From Bacillus amyloliquefaciens DSM 7 = ATCC 23350 (GTDB lineage Bacteria; Bacillota; Bacilli; Bacillales; Bacillaceae), in contig NC_014551.1 in the NCBI RefSeq assembly GCF_000196735.1, positions 2,351,001 through 2,415,000 of the forward strand: DNA of 64,000 nt, written 5' to 3'. Within the stretch, counting starts at the first letter, position 1; every line of letters begins with the position of its first letter. Below, piece after piece: positions 47,150 through 55,954 of this stretch. The notes under the pieces were generated by a model, which worked only from the letters and a program-made list of their open reading frames with translations, searched no databases and was not told the DNA's origin. The translations under genes were made by a program, and so were the position numbers.

Positions 47150-47557
47150 TTACATTTCTTCGTCGATTTCGACTTCTTGGGCCTTCGTGTCAAATTGAAT
47201 GCCGACGATATGAATATTGATTTCATTAATGGTCAGAGACGTCATGTTTAATAAAGTTTGGCGGATATTCTCCTGAACGCTTGCTGCCACTTTCGGGATC
47301 GAAACCCCGAATTGAACGACGCAATAGACGTCGATAGTAATCCCGTCATCGGCTAAATCGACCTTTACGCCTTTGCCGTGATTGATTTTGCCGAAACGTT
47401 CTACGACGCCCGTGGCGAAATTGCCGCGCATTTCAGCAATTCCTTCAACCTCGGAAGCGGCGATGCCGGCAATGACTTCAATGACCTCAGGAGCAATTTC
47501 AACCTTGCCTAAATGAGACTCATCATGATCCATTTTAAGCACACTGTTGTCTTCCAT
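47150..47557 (-). CDS. yqhY: Asp23/Gls24 family protein YqhY
   Basis: 135-residue cytoplasmic protein of the Asp23 (alkaline shock) family: VEIAPEVIEVIAGIAASEVEG, then GVKVDLADDGITIDVYCVVQ and the late VGIQFDTKAQEVEIDEEM acidic tail. It is co-transcribed with accB-accC in B. subtilis and is thought to influence acetyl-CoA carboxylase activity there. It follows accC by 21 bp here. Confidence 0.92.
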   Translation of the reverse strand: MEDNSVLKMDHDESHLGKVEIAPEVIEVIAGIAASEVEGIAEMRGNFATGVVERFGKINHGKGVKVDLADDGITIDVYCVVQFGVSIPKVAASVQENIRQTLLNMTSLTINEINIHIVGIQFDTKAQEVEIDEEM

Positions 47558-47578
47558 TCAATTCACCTCCCGCAAAAA

Positions 47579-48931
47579 TTATGAGCCCATTACATCATAT
47601 GTTTCTAAAAACTTTGTATTAAACTCTCCGCTGACAAATGTTTCGTGTTCAAGCAGTTTCAGATGGAACGGAATCGTTGTTTCAATACCTTCGATCACGA
47701 ATTCGCTCAGCGCGCGTTTCATCCGTGCGACCGCCTCATCACGTGTTGTTCCGTATGTGATGACTTTGGCAATCATACTGTCATAGTACGGCGGGATCGA
47801 ATAGCCCGGATATGCGGCTGAATCCACACGCACGCCGAGTCCGCCCGGCGGCAGGTACATGTTAATTTTACCAGGTGAAGGCATGAAGTTTTTCGCAGGA
47901 TTTTCAGCGTTGATACGGCATTCAATCGCCCAGCCGTTAAATTCTACGTCTTCCTGTCTGAGCGAGAGCTCCTGTCCGGATGCCACTTTGATCTGTTCTT
48001 TGATCAGATCGGTTCCCGTCACCATTTCAGTGACAGGGTGCTCCACTTGAATACGCGTGTTCATCTCCATGAAGTAGTAGCGCTGCTCTCTGTAGTCATA
48101 AATGAACTCTACAGTGCCCGCTCCCGTGTAACCGACGGCCTTCGCTGCTTTTACCGCTGCTTCGCCCATCTGCTCCCTGATTTCAGAATCAAGCGCAGGT
48201 GACGGCGACTCTTCAAGAAGTTTTTGCAGACGTCTTTGGATAGAACAGTCACGCTCTCCAAGATGGATCGTGTTTCCGTAATTATCCGCAAGCACCTGAA
48301 TTTCAACATGGCGGAAATCTTCTATGTACTTCTCGATGTACACACCCGGATTTCCGAATGCCGTAGCGGCTTCCTGCTGGGTGATTTCAATGCCTTTAAT
48401 CATTTCTTCTTCTGTGCGCGCGACCCGGATGCCTTTTCCGCCTCCGCCCGCAGTGGCTTTTATAATGACAGGATACCCAATTTCACGTGCAAGTGAAACC
48501 GCTTCTTCCGTATTTTTTATAATTCCTTTTGAACCGGGCACAATCGGCACGCCCGCCAGTTGCATCGTCTCACGGGCGATATCTTTTGTCCCCATTTTTG
48601 AAATGGCGTCTGCCGTAGGGCCGACAAACGTCACGTTTACTTCCTCGCACAGCTCGGCAAAGTCGGCGTTTTCAGCTAAAAATCCGTATCCCGGATGAAT
48701 CGCATCCGTGCCGGTCAGCTTTGCGACGCTGACGATATTCGTTACGTTTAAATAGCTTTCTTTTGATGTTTTCGGCCCGATACAAAAAGCCTCATCGGCC
48801 ATTTGGACATGCAGGGCGTCTTTATCTGCCTCAGAATAAACGGCTACAGTTTCAATGCCAAGCTCCTTGCAGGCCCGGATGATTCTGACGGCAATTTCTC
48901 CTCGGTTGGCGATCAATAGCTTTTTAATCAT
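47579..48931 (-). CDS. accC: Biotin carboxylase, acetyl-CoA carboxylase subunit
   Basis: Carboxylates the biotin on AccB using ATP and bicarbonate, first step of malonyl-CoA synthesis. 450 residues: [25 protein letters not shown]-grasp glycine loop [45 protein letters not shown] with the metal ligands and catalytic Arg, and the C-terminal biotin carboxylase domain. It may also be the missing alpha partner of YqjD (inference). Confidence 0.97.
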   Translation of the reverse strand: MIKKLLIANRGEIAVRIIRACKELGIETVAVYSEADKDALHVQMADEAFCIGPKTSKESYLNVTNIVSVAKLTGTDAIHPGYGFLAENADFAELCEEVNVTFVGPTADAISKMGTKDIARETMQLAGVPIVPGSKGIIKNTEEAVSLAREIGYPVIIKATAGGGGKGIRVARTEEEMIKGIEITQQEAATAFGNPGVYIEKYIEDFRHVEIQVLADNYGNTIHLGERDCSIQRRLQKLLEESPSPALDSEIREQMGEAAVKAAKAVGYTGAGTVEFIYDYREQRYYFMEMNTRIQVEHPVTEMVTGTDLIKEQIKVASGQELSLRQEDVEFNGWAIECRINAENPAKNFMPSPGKINMYLPPGGLGVRVDSAAYPGYSIPPYYDSMIAKVITYGTTRDEAVARMKRALSEFVIEGIETTIPFHLKLLEHETFVSGEFNTKFLETYDVMGS

Positions 48932-48945
48932 AATAGCAGGTCTCC

Positions 48946-49425
48946 TTACTCAGCTTTTACAAGAAATAGAGGTTGTCCGTATTCGACCAGCTGGCCGTTT
49001 TCAACTAACACTTCAACGATTTCTCCTTTTACTTCCGCTTCAATCTCGTTAAAGAGTTTCATTGCTTCCACGATACAAACCACTGTATTTTCGCTCACTT
49101 TTGATCCTTGATTTACGTAAGGGCCGGCTTCAGGCGATGAAGAAGCATAAAACGTTCCGACCATCGGAGACGTAATTTTGTGAAGGTTTTCGTCTTGTTT
49201 CGGCGCTTCCTGAACAGGAGCGGCTTCACCCGCTTCCGGTTTTGCAGCCTGCGGAGCAGGTGCGAAAGCAGCAGGAACAGCTTGAGCTTGTCCCGTTACA
49301 TTCACGGCCGGCGCTTCATTTTTTTTCAGCTTCAGGCTTACGCCTTCAATTTCGTAAACAAATTCATCAATGGATGATTCATCGATTCTTTTTATCAGTT
49401 CATGAATTTCGTTGATTTTTAACAT
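48946..49425 (-). CDS. accB: Biotin carboxyl carrier protein
   Basis: Carries biotin between AccC and the carboxyltransferase. 159 residues: N-terminal helical part, an Ala/Pro/Gln linker (about 45-75), and the biotinyl domain with the biotinylated lysine in [16 protein letters not shown]. The start is ATG at 49423-49425, with AGGAGTGG upstream, giving the usual length. First gene of accB-accC-yqhY. Confidence 0.97.
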   Translation of the reverse strand: MLKINEIHELIKRIDESSIDEFVYEIEGVSLKLKKNEAPAVNVTGQAQAVPAAFAPAPQAAKPEAGEAAPVQEAPKQDENLHKITSPMVGTFYASSSPEAGPYVNQGSKVSENTVVCIVEAMKLFNEIEAEVKGEIVEVLVENGQLVEYGQPLFLVKAE

Positions 49426-49491
49426 CAGTTCCACTCCTATGTATGAAAAATAGAAATTTATGGGTTGCTACTAAAAGTACATACTATGTTT

Positions 49492-49520
49492 ATCTTACAG
49501 GAGCGGTTGTGTAAATTCAA
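49492..49520 (-). promoter_or_regulatory. Candidate sigma-A promoter of accB-accC-yqhY
   Basis: TTGAAT (49515-49520), 17 bp, TAAGAT (49492-49497) on the minus strand, about 65 bp before the accB start. Confidence 0.5.
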
Positions 49521-49540
49521 CACTGATCTAAAATGACATC

Positions 49541-49571
49541 AGAAAAGCCCGCAGCGGGTGCGGGCTTTTCA
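49541..49571 (-). terminator. Terminator of the spoIIIA operon
   Basis: GAAAAGCCCGC and GCGGGCTTTTC are exact complements around a 7-nt loop, immediately after the spoIIIAH stop. Confidence 0.9.
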
Positions 49572-49577
49572 GGCCTA

Positions 49578-50243
49578 TTATTTTGTCGGTTCAAACGTCA
49601 CGGCGACGTCTTTCATATTCTTAATTTCTTTTTGCACCAGGTCAATGATGGCGGAAGCTTTTGCGTTTGAATGTTTGTCAGACATGACCGTAATGTTGAT
49701 TTTGTCTCCTTCAGCATCCACGAGCGCATCTTTGTAGCCTTGTGTTTTAATGAGTGTTTCCAGCTGTTTTTCTGTCCCTTCAGCATTACTGAGCGCCGTC
49801 ATTTTATCGTAGGCTTCGCTTTTTTCCTTTGCTGTCGCATCATCGCTTGAAACAATGCTGTTTAACTGTTCCCGTTCTTTGCTTCTCGCGTCTTCAAGTT
49901 CCATGCGGTATGTGGTAAATAAATTTTCGTCAGCTGTTTCTGTGGCGACCGATCCGTCTTTGTCGGACGCTTCTGCTGATGTTTCTTTATCCTCTTTTGC
50001 GCCTTTAGAATCTTTAGTGTCTTTCGTGCCTTTTGTTCCGTCTTCTTTTTCTGTGCCGCCTTCGGTCTTTTCTTTCGTTTCAGGAGCAGGAGCCGGCGTT
50101 TTTTCTGTGGCGATTTCTCCGCTATTTTTTTCGCTTTTCATCTGCACGGCATTTTTGCTTTCCGGCGACGTAATATAATAAACACTTAATACCACGACGA
50201 GACTGAGCATTGTTAAAAGCCAAACCGTTTGTTTTTTCAGCAT
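49578..50243 (-). CDS. spoIIIAH: SpoIIIAH, mother-cell half of the feeding-tube channel
   Basis: Mother-cell membrane protein that meets forespore SpoIIQ across the intermembrane space. 221 residues: N-terminal span (TVWLLTMLSLVVVLSVYYI), a long low-complexity Lys/Glu/Thr/Asp linker (about 35-105) and a C-terminal YscJ-like ring-building domain (NITVMSDKHSNAKASAIIDL). ATG has GGAGG 11 nt upstream; the gene starts 3 nt after spoIIIAG ends. Confidence 0.95.
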   Translation of the reverse strand: MLKKQTVWLLTMLSLVVVLSVYYITSPESKNAVQMKSEKNSGEIATEKTPAPAPETKEKTEGGTEKEDGTKGTKDTKDSKGAKEDKETSAEASDKDGSVATETADENLFTTYRMELEDARSKEREQLNSIVSSDDATAKEKSEAYDKMTALSNAEGTEKQLETLIKTQGYKDALVDAEGDKINITVMSDKHSNAKASAIIDLVQKEIKNMKDVAVTFEPTK

Positions 50244-50246
50244 AAT

Positions 50247-50939
50247 TTATGAATCCTCCTTGATTTTTTTAGGGGCAACCGCTACACGGTAGCTCGGAAC
50301 ATCAAGCACCCTTGTGACGGCATCAATGATGGTTTTTTTTATTTGAACGTTGTCCACTCCCTGAGCGACAACGAGTACACCGCGGATATCAGGCTTTTTC
50401 GTCTGAACGACGACCGGGGTTTCCTGGTCCCCGTTTCGGATCATGACAATTTGTTCTTCAGAGGTTTGATCGGTTACGCTTCTTTTGCCGCCTTCTTTAT
50501 CGGTTTCTTCAGTAGTGGTGTCTTTTTTCGTTTTATTTTTTTCAAACACTTTTAACGATGTCGCGTCTACGTTTACGACAATCGATACATCCTCCACGCC
50601 GATAATCGTTTCAAGGATTTCTTTCAGCTGGTTTTCATAATCTCTCTCGTAATCATCGATCGTGTTTTTGGCGCTGCTGTCTTTTGACGCCTTAAAAACG
50701 GGTGCGCTTTTTTGCCCGCTCTTGTCTTCCGTTTGGCCGGACATGACAGTCTGCGCCGTTTGGTCCTTCCCGGTTTTCTCAGGTGAAGAGAACATCTGGC
50801 TGACCAGCATAAAAGATACCCCGAGCACAAACACGAACAGAAAGTAATGATATTTTGTCAGTTTTGGTTTTTCTCCGTCTTTCGCCTGTCCGATCATCAG
50901 CTGTTTTTTGAGTATGTTCCATAGTCCGTTTTTATTCAT
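50247..50939 (-). CDS. spoIIIAG: SpoIIIAG
   Basis: Ring-forming component of the SpoIIIA-SpoIIQ complex. 230 residues: one span (YHYFLFVFVLGVSFMLVSQM), a polar linker, then a ring-building motif domain (IIGVEDVSIVVNVDATSLKV, PDIRGVLVVAQGVDNVQIK). The start is ATG at 50937-50939 (GGGGAG upstream), overlapping spoIIIAF by 8 nt. Confidence 0.94.
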   Translation of the reverse strand: MNKNGLWNILKKQLMIGQAKDGEKPKLTKYHYFLFVFVLGVSFMLVSQMFSSPEKTGKDQTAQTVMSGQTEDKSGQKSAPVFKASKDSSAKNTIDDYERDYENQLKEILETIIGVEDVSIVVNVDATSLKVFEKNKTKKDTTTEETDKEGGKRSVTDQTSEEQIVMIRNGDQETPVVVQTKKPDIRGVLVVAQGVDNVQIKKTIIDAVTRVLDVPSYRVAVAPKKIKEDS

Positions 50940-51552
50940 GGCCGTTTTTCTCCCCGCCTTCCATATAAACCGTAATTTTCTCACTGCCGATTTCCCATAT
51001 ATCCGCAAGTTTTTCTTTGATGTGTGCAGCCTCCTTTTTGTCGGCTGCGCCTTCCGGTTCGTATTTGCGGTCTGTGCGGATGTCGATCGGTGCGACGGTT
51101 TGCACGGTTTTTTCAGAAGATGGGGCCATATACACGCTGATCGTTTTTACATCTTCTTCTGAACGAACCTGTTCTTCCGCTGTAAGGCGGATGTCATCTA
51201 TTTTGTATTCGTCATGACTGAACATCTCCTCCGCTTTCTTTTTTAGTTGGACAGCCATTTCTTCTAAAACATATGCGCGGTTTGATGCTTGTATTTCTTT
51301 TTTTTCTGATTTGATTTGATTTTTTATGTCAGCGGATTGAAATTGCTCTTGTTTTGTCAAATAATCGAAGATGATTTCCGGGTCTGTTTTGAAAAGTTTG
51401 AATATCGGGTTGAGCATGACAATGATTAACAGCAGGCTGACAACCATCTTTGCGTATTTTTGCATACTGGAGCTGGGCAGCAGCATGTCGATGACGATGG
51501 CAAATAAGATAAACAAAATAATGCTTGTCAGCCATTCTGTTAAAAAGCTCAT
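50932..51552 (-). CDS. spoIIIAF: SpoIIIAF
   Basis: 206 residues with two N-terminal spans (LTSIILFILFAIVIDMLL, YAKMVVSLLLIIVMLNPIF) and a soluble ring-building domain in the second half. Part of the mother-cell transmembrane complex required for sigma-G activity in the forespore. Overlaps spoIIIAG at its end. Confidence 0.94.
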   Translation of the reverse strand: MSFLTEWLTSIILFILFAIVIDMLLPSSSMQKYAKMVVSLLLIIVMLNPIFKLFKTDPEIIFDYLTKQEQFQSADIKNQIKSEKKEIQASNRAYVLEEMAVQLKKKAEEMFSHDEYKIDDIRLTAEEQVRSEEDVKTISVYMAPSSEKTVQTVAPIDIRTDRKYEPEGAADKKEAAHIKEKLADIWEIGSEKITVYMEGGEKNGHE

Positions 51553-51568
51553 ATCTAATGGGCCTCCT

Positions 51569-52777
51569 TTATTTCATCATCATGGTGAGGTTGCCTGCTG
51601 TAATAATGACTGTAATGCTAAGGAAAAACATGAGTGAGACGATGGCGAGCGCCGCGAAAATATACAGCACGCTTCTGCTGATGACGCCGAGACACGTAAT
51701 GACGGGCCCGCCTCCGAGCGGCTGCAAAATGGCGGCCGCGAGCTTATAAATAAAAGCGAGAGAGAGCACTTTAATTGCCGGAAACGCGGAGATGCAGATT
51801 AAAATTCCGACACCGAGGATTCCCACAGTGTTTTTTAATAGGAGTGAGGCGCTGATTACCGTATCGGTCGCATCCGTAAACATCCGGCCGAGCACGGGAA
51901 TAAAATTGCCCGTTATAAATTTTGCAGTCCTGAGCGTAATCCCGTCCGTCACGGCAGCCGAAGCTCCCTGTACGGAGATGACGCCGAGAAATACGGTGAG
52001 GAATACGGCAAGCGCGCCGATCGCGATATTTCTGAGCAGATTGGCAAGCTGCGTGACTTTGTATTGATCCGTCATCGTGCTGACGATGCTTAAAATCGCT
52101 GACAGAAAGATCAGCGGCATGACGATGTTTTGAATGAGAAGGCCACTCGTATTCATCAGGAATAATATAACGGGGTGAAAAAAAGCAGCGGAGACGGCTC
52201 CCCCGGAAGAAGCCAAAAGCGCGAGCAGAAGCGGGATCAGCGCGAGAATGAAGCTGGTCATCGTCTGAATCGCTTCACTGGCATAATTGACGGCAACATG
52301 AAAGCTGTTTAAAGCGAGAATAATCAGCACCATATAAACGATCGCATACGCCACTTTGCTGACGGTGCTCTGCTGAAATGCATTTTGCAGAAGCTGCAGA
52401 ATGACACAAAAAATGGTGAGAAGGATCAAAGTTCCCAGAAGTTTTCCGTTTGCGAGCACTTCATGAAACAGGTAGGAAAATAAGGCCTTCAGCCACGCCT
52501 CCGGCGAGAACGTTTTTTCTCCGTTAATAAAGTCGATGATGCTTCCCTTTTGGCTTTCAGGAAGAAGACCGCCGTATTCTGTCATAATATCGTCCCAAAA
52601 CTTTCCGATACCTTCTGTTTTCAGCGCTTCGGCCTGCTTTTTCGCCACTTCATCAGCCGATTCTTGATGAATTGCGGTTTCCCGCGCCGCACCGTCCGTT
52701 CCGGCAGCTTGTACACATTCAGTCTGAAAAAATAAGAGGATAAACAAAAAAGCCCCCGCCCACCGAAAGCGCTTCAT
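51569..52777 (-). CDS. spoIIIAE: SpoIIIAE, multi-span channel component
   Basis: 402 residues: signal peptide ending near VQAAG, an extracytoplasmic segment (about 30-95), then about seven membrane spans (LLGTLILLTIFCVILQLL, AYAIVYMVLIILALNSF, FILALIPLLLALLASSGG and others). The most conserved SpoIIIA membrane protein and possible channel core. The start is ATG at 52775-52777 with AAAGGGGG upstream; an in-frame ATG ten codons earlier overlaps the ribosome site. Confidence 0.95.
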   Translation of the reverse strand: MKRFRWAGAFLFILLFFQTECVQAAGTDGAARETAIHQESADEVAKKQAEALKTEGIGKFWDDIMTEYGGLLPESQKGSIIDFINGEKTFSPEAWLKALFSYLFHEVLANGKLLGTLILLTIFCVILQLLQNAFQQSTVSKVAYAIVYMVLIILALNSFHVAVNYASEAIQTMTSFILALIPLLLALLASSGGAVSAAFFHPVILFLMNTSGLLIQNIVMPLIFLSAILSIVSTMTDQYKVTQLANLLRNIAIGALAVFLTVFLGVISVQGASAAVTDGITLRTAKFITGNFIPVLGRMFTDATDTVISASLLLKNTVGILGVGILICISAFPAIKVLSLAFIYKLAAAILQPLGGGPVITCLGVISRSVLYIFAALAIVSLMFFLSITVIITAGNLTMMMK

Positions 52778-52803
52778 TTTTTGTGCCCCCTTTCCATTTA
52801 TGA

Positions 52804-53193
52804 TCAAGAAGGAATAAGTCCGAGAATCGTTTCAATAATAACAGTCAGTATCGGCACAGCCATCACCAGAATCAAAATCTTCCCGGCCAGCTCTATTTTC
52901 GAAGCAATCGCTCCCTGGCCCGCATCTTTTGTAAGCTGCGCTCCGAATTCAGCGATGTAGGCAATGCCGATAATTTTTAAAATGGTTTCCACATAGACCA
53001 TATTGACGTTTGCATTGACGGCTATTTTTTCTATCATTCTGATAATGTCATAAATCTGGTCAACGAGATAAAGAAAGATCACGCAGCCGCTGAAGACGAC
53101 AATCATAAACGCGAAAGTCGGTTTCTGTTCTTTTACGATCAGGGAGAGAAATGTGGCGATCAGGCCTAAACCTACAATTTGAACAATCTCAAT
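52804..53193 (-). CDS. spoIIIAD: SpoIIIAD, lacking an ordinary start codon
   Basis: Multi-span membrane protein of the SpoIIIA complex. The conserved reading frame begins right after the spoIIIAC stop in the same frame, with codons for L-Q-I-E-I-V-Q-I-V-G-L-G. The position where B. subtilis starts (MQIDIVQIVGLG, from memory) holds TTA (53197-53199), and no ATG, GTG or TTG occurs in frame until an ATG at 53104-53106, which would delete the first span. The best-placed initiator is ATT at 53191-53193, 7 nt after GGGGGG, giving 129 residues. The body (LYLVDQIYDIIRMIEKIAV onward) is intact. The start choice is inferred. Confidence 0.8.
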   Translation of the reverse strand: MEIVQIVGLGLIATFLSLIVKEQKPTFAFMIVVFSGCVIFLYLVDQIYDIIRMIEKIAVNANVNMVYVETILKIIGIAYIAEFGAQLTKDAGQGAIASKIELAGKILILVMAVPILTVIIETILGLIPS

Positions 53194-53205
53194 CTGTAAG
53201 CCCCC

Positions 53206-53412
53206 CTATCCTTGGAATAGAAACACAGCTTTAATCTTTTTAAACAGGTCATCGACAATCGTCGCCACCATAAATAAAATATAGATAAAGCCAAGCAGCG
53301 TCACCCATTGGGCATATTCTTTTTTCCCCATTTGGTCCAGTATGGTATGCAGAAACGCAACCACGATACCGACTCCGGCGATTTGAAAAATGACATTTAC
53401 GTCGACTCCCAT
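53206..53412 (-). CDS. spoIIIAC: SpoIIIAC
   Basis: 68-residue membrane protein with two spans (VNVIFQIAGVGIVVAFLHTI and WVTLLGFIYILFMVATIV) and a DDLFKKIK linker. Related to the N-terminal part of SpoIIIAD. It ends in TAG, directly in frame with spoIIIAD. Confidence 0.95.
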   Translation of the reverse strand: MGVDVNVIFQIAGVGIVVAFLHTILDQMGKKEYAQWVTLLGFIYILFMVATIVDDLFKKIKAVFLFQG

Positions 53413-53434
53413 TTTATGTTTGCTCCCCTCATGT

Positions 53435-53950
53435 TTACATCAATAGAAGAATGAGTAACAGTCCGGCTAAAAATCCTAAACTTTTCACCATTTTTTCATT
53501 TTTCGCCTGCGCCCGTCCGGCATCCGCTTCCGCCGCTTCCAAATGTGTAAGCGCAAGCTTGATATGTTTCTGCTGAGAAACCCGGTCATGAAGCCCGAGC
53601 GTCTCTCCGAATTGCTTCAGCACATCATATTCGCTTTTTTTCATCGCCATGGAAGGCCAGTTATGCTTCAGGCTCTGTTCCCAGGCCGTTTTGGCGGAAT
53701 CGCTTCCCTGTTCAAGCCTTTGGCTGAAAGCTTGAAACAATAGTGACACAGGTTTGGAAAGCTGTCTGGCGATGTGTCCCGAGGCGGTGTGCAGCGGCGT
53801 ATGTCCGTACATAATTTCCGCTTCAAGCGATTGCAGCGCCGCACGCAGCTGACGGATCTGCCTCGGCCTTTCAATATAGATTTTGGCGATCTCAAATCCC
53901 GTCCATGTCGTCGCCGTCAGAATGAACACGGCCCCCAAAAGCTTCAGCAT
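53435..53950 (-). CDS. spoIIIAB: SpoIIIAB
   Basis: 171 residues: N-terminal span (LLGAVFILTATTWTGFEIAK), a long cytoplasmic helical domain resembling the T2SS GspF domain (RQLRAALQSLEAEIMYGHTP, HTASGHIARQLSKPV) and a C-terminal span (LGFLAGLLLILLLM). Likely contacts the ATPase SpoIIIAA; its start overlaps spoIIIAA by 7 nt. Confidence 0.95.
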   Translation of the reverse strand: MLKLLGAVFILTATTWTGFEIAKIYIERPRQIRQLRAALQSLEAEIMYGHTPLHTASGHIARQLSKPVSLLFQAFSQRLEQGSDSAKTAWEQSLKHNWPSMAMKKSEYDVLKQFGETLGLHDRVSQQKHIKLALTHLEAAEADAGRAQAKNEKMVKSLGFLAGLLLILLLM

Positions 53951-54867
53951 GTCATCACGCTTTCAGCATGCGGCAGCTGCTCCCCGTCCTTTCCGTACAT
54001 CCTGCTGATCGTGCCGGGACCGCGGCGCCTTGACAGTTCAACATACCGGTCAAACACTTTTTCCTCCCAAAGCATTTTCAGCGACGGTCTTTTCACCAAA
54101 TCTTTCATATTCCATCCGTGCGCAGATACGATAACCGATACACCCGCATGGAGCGCTTCCATCAGCGCTTCAGAGTCTTCTATTCTCCCGATCTCATCCA
54201 CGATCATGACATCAGGACTCATAGAGCGGATCATCATCATCAGCCCTTCTGCCTTCGGACAGGCATCAAGGACATCAACTCTGCGGCCGAAACTGTGCTG
54301 GGGAATGCCCCGCAGGCAGCCGGCAATTTCCGACCGCTCATCAATGATACCGGTCTTTTTCGCCGGAATGCGTTTCGATCCGGTGCTGGAAAGCCGGGCC
54401 AAATCACGAAGCAAGGTCGTTTTTCCTGTTTGCGGAGGGCCGATGATGAGTGTGTTCAGCCAGTTTTCTTTCCATAAGAAAGGAATAAGCGGTTCTGCGA
54501 TTCCAAGCTTCTCCCGGGCGATTCGAATATTAAAAGACGTAATATCCCGGAGCCCTTTGACGGCTCCGTTTTCGACGATGACTCTTCCGGCCAGCCCCAC
54601 CCGATGGCCTCCTCTGATTGTGATATATCCTTTTTTCAGCTCTTCTTCCAGCGTGTACATACTGTAATTGCTGAGCCGGCTGAGGATCAGCTGTGCGTCG
54701 CCGGCCGTACAGATATATGACAAAAACAAAGGTTGTCCTTTCCGGATCAGTTCAACCGGCCTGTCGACCCGTATCCTGATTTCTTCTGTATCCCGCCATG
54801 TTTCTTCTGGTACGGCGGAGATGGCATGTCTCAATAATTCAGGGAGAACCTCTGTAATTTCATTCAA
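53944..54867 (-). CDS. spoIIIAA: SpoIIIAA, secretion-type ATPase
   Basis: ATPase that powers the mother-cell SpoIIIA complex, homologous to type II/IV secretion ATPases. 307 residues: N-terminal part with EEIRIRVDRPVELI, Walker A GPPQTGKTTLLRDLARLSS, Walker B PDVMIVDEIGRIEDSEAL and SVIVSAHGWNMKDL. First gene of the operon, after a sigma-E promoter. Confidence 0.96.
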   Translation of the reverse strand: MNEITEVLPELLRHAISAVPEETWRDTEEIRIRVDRPVELIRKGQPLFLSYICTAGDAQLILSRLSNYSMYTLEEELKKGYITIRGGHRVGLAGRVIVENGAVKGLRDITSFNIRIAREKLGIAEPLIPFLWKENWLNTLIIGPPQTGKTTLLRDLARLSSTGSKRIPAKKTGIIDERSEIAGCLRGIPQHSFGRRVDVLDACPKAEGLMMMIRSMSPDVMIVDEIGRIEDSEALMEALHAGVSVIVSAHGWNMKDLVKRPSLKMLWEEKVFDRYVELSRRRGPGTISRMYGKDGEQLPHAESVMTC

Positions 54868-54904
54868 TAGAGTCTCCTCCTTTTTTACCGATTGGCTTCT
54901 TTAA

Positions 54905-54933
54905 AATGTATGATCCGGGACAGACTTTATGAC
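54905..54933 (-). promoter_or_regulatory. Sigma-E promoter of the spoIIIA operon
   Basis: GTCATAAA (54926-54933) and CATACATT (54905-54912) on the minus strand are 13 bp apart, a strong match to the sigma-E consensus. It overlaps the gap after yqhV. Confidence 0.85.
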
Positions 54934-54943
54934 ACCCGGGCCT

Positions 54944-55225
54944 CTATTTATGCACACCCGCTAAAATCAGCACCACCCCCGCAAAAATCAAAATCAATTT
55001 AGCATATGAGAGCTGTCCGGCAATCTGATAAATGCCGATCGTCATCGTAATGATAAAAATCAGCGGACCGACGATCGCCAAAATACTATTAACCACAACC
55101 GCTTTTCTGATGTCGTTTGTGATAATCATAATAATGGCGGCCGATAATTCAATGAGAGAGGACAAAACTCGTAAACCGGCCATCGTTAAAACAGTAGAAT
55201 TGATTGAACCAAACAAGAATTTCAT
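54944..55225 (-). CDS. yqhV: YqhV, small multi-span membrane protein (DUF2619)
   Basis: 93 residues, three hydrophobic spans (LSSLIELSAAIIMIITNDI, NSILAIVGPLIFIITMTIG, AKLILIFAGVVLILAGVHK). Function unknown. It lies directly before the spoIIIA promoter. ATG has a modest GGGGGA upstream. Confidence 0.88.
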   Translation of the reverse strand: MKFLFGSINSTVLTMAGLRVLSSLIELSAAIIMIITNDIRKAVVVNSILAIVGPLIFIITMTIGIYQIAGQLSYAKLILIFAGVVLILAGVHK

Positions 55226-55325
55226 TGCAATCCCCCAACTTCAAGCATTTTGTTACACTATATGCTCTAGCTGACGGAAGTAGTCTCACTATTTTCATAT
55301 AGAAGAAAGATTCTGTTTTAAAACG

Positions 55326-55362
55326 CAAAAAAAGCCTGCCCCGTAAAAGGAGCAGACTCCGA
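55326..55362 (-). terminator. Probable terminator of efp
   Basis: Minus-strand GTCTGCTCC pairs imperfectly with GGGGCAGGC around TTTTAC and is followed by T7, about 10 bp after the efp stop. Confidence 0.65.
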
Positions 55363-55372
55363 ATTCCTTTGA

Positions 55373-55930
55373 CTACGCTCTTGACACGTAAGAGCCGTCT
55401 GATGTATTTACAACAAGCGTATCGCCTTCGTTCACGAAGAACGGTACGTTTACGACAAGACCTGTTTCCGTTTTGGCAGGTTTTGTGCCGCCTGACGCCG
55501 TATCGCCTTTAATTCCCGGCTCTGTTTCAACAACTTTCAGTTCAACTGTGTTCGGCAGTTCAATACCGAGCGTTTCAGATTGATACATCATGATGTGTAC
55601 AGACATATTTTCCAGAAGATATTTTAATTCTTCTTCGATTTGGTTTGCATTCAATTCAAGCTGTTCATACGAGCTTGTATCCATGAACACGTGCTGATCT
55701 CCGTTGGCATAAAGATACTGCATCGTTTTTGTTTCGATTTGCGCTTTCGCCACTTTTTCACCCGCACGGAATGTTTTCTCCTGAATAGCGCCCGTACGCA
55801 GATTACGCAATTTAGAACGGACAAATGCCGCTCCTTTTCCCGGCTTTACGTGCTGGAAGTCAACGACGCGCCAAATGCCGCCGTCTACTTCAATCGTTAG
55901 TCCTGTACGAAAATCGTTAACTGAAATCAT
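55373..55930 (-). CDS. efp: Elongation factor P
   Basis: Relieves ribosome stalling at polyproline. 185 residues, three OB/KOW-like domains. N-terminus [18 protein letters not shown], the modified Lys32 in [15 protein letters not shown], and the C-terminal [20 protein letters not shown] has GGAGGACATC upstream; an upstream in-frame start lies before the ribosome site. It follows the aminopeptidase yqhT by 24 bp, one transcript. Confidence 0.97.
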   Translation of the reverse strand: MISVNDFRTGLTIEVDGGIWRVVDFQHVKPGKGAAFVRSKLRNLRTGAIQEKTFRAGEKVAKAQIETKTMQYLYANGDQHVFMDTSSYEQLELNANQIEEELKYLLENMSVHIMMYQSETLGIELPNTVELKVVETEPGIKGDTASGGTKPAKTETGLVVNVPFFVNEGDTLVVNTSDGSYVSRA

Positions 55931-55954
55931 GTTTGATGTCCTCCTATATTCCAA

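Noticed and set aside
47023-47226. 67-codon minus-strand frame overlapping the end of yqhY
   Set aside because: Runs through the yqhY terminator and has no start signal.
53104-53106. ATG as the start of spoIIIAD
   Set aside because: It would remove about 30 conserved residues and the first membrane span, and has no ribosome site.
53774-54667. 297-codon plus-strand open frame opposite spoIIIAA
   Set aside because: Shadow of a well-conserved ATPase gene with no ribosome site or recognisable domain.
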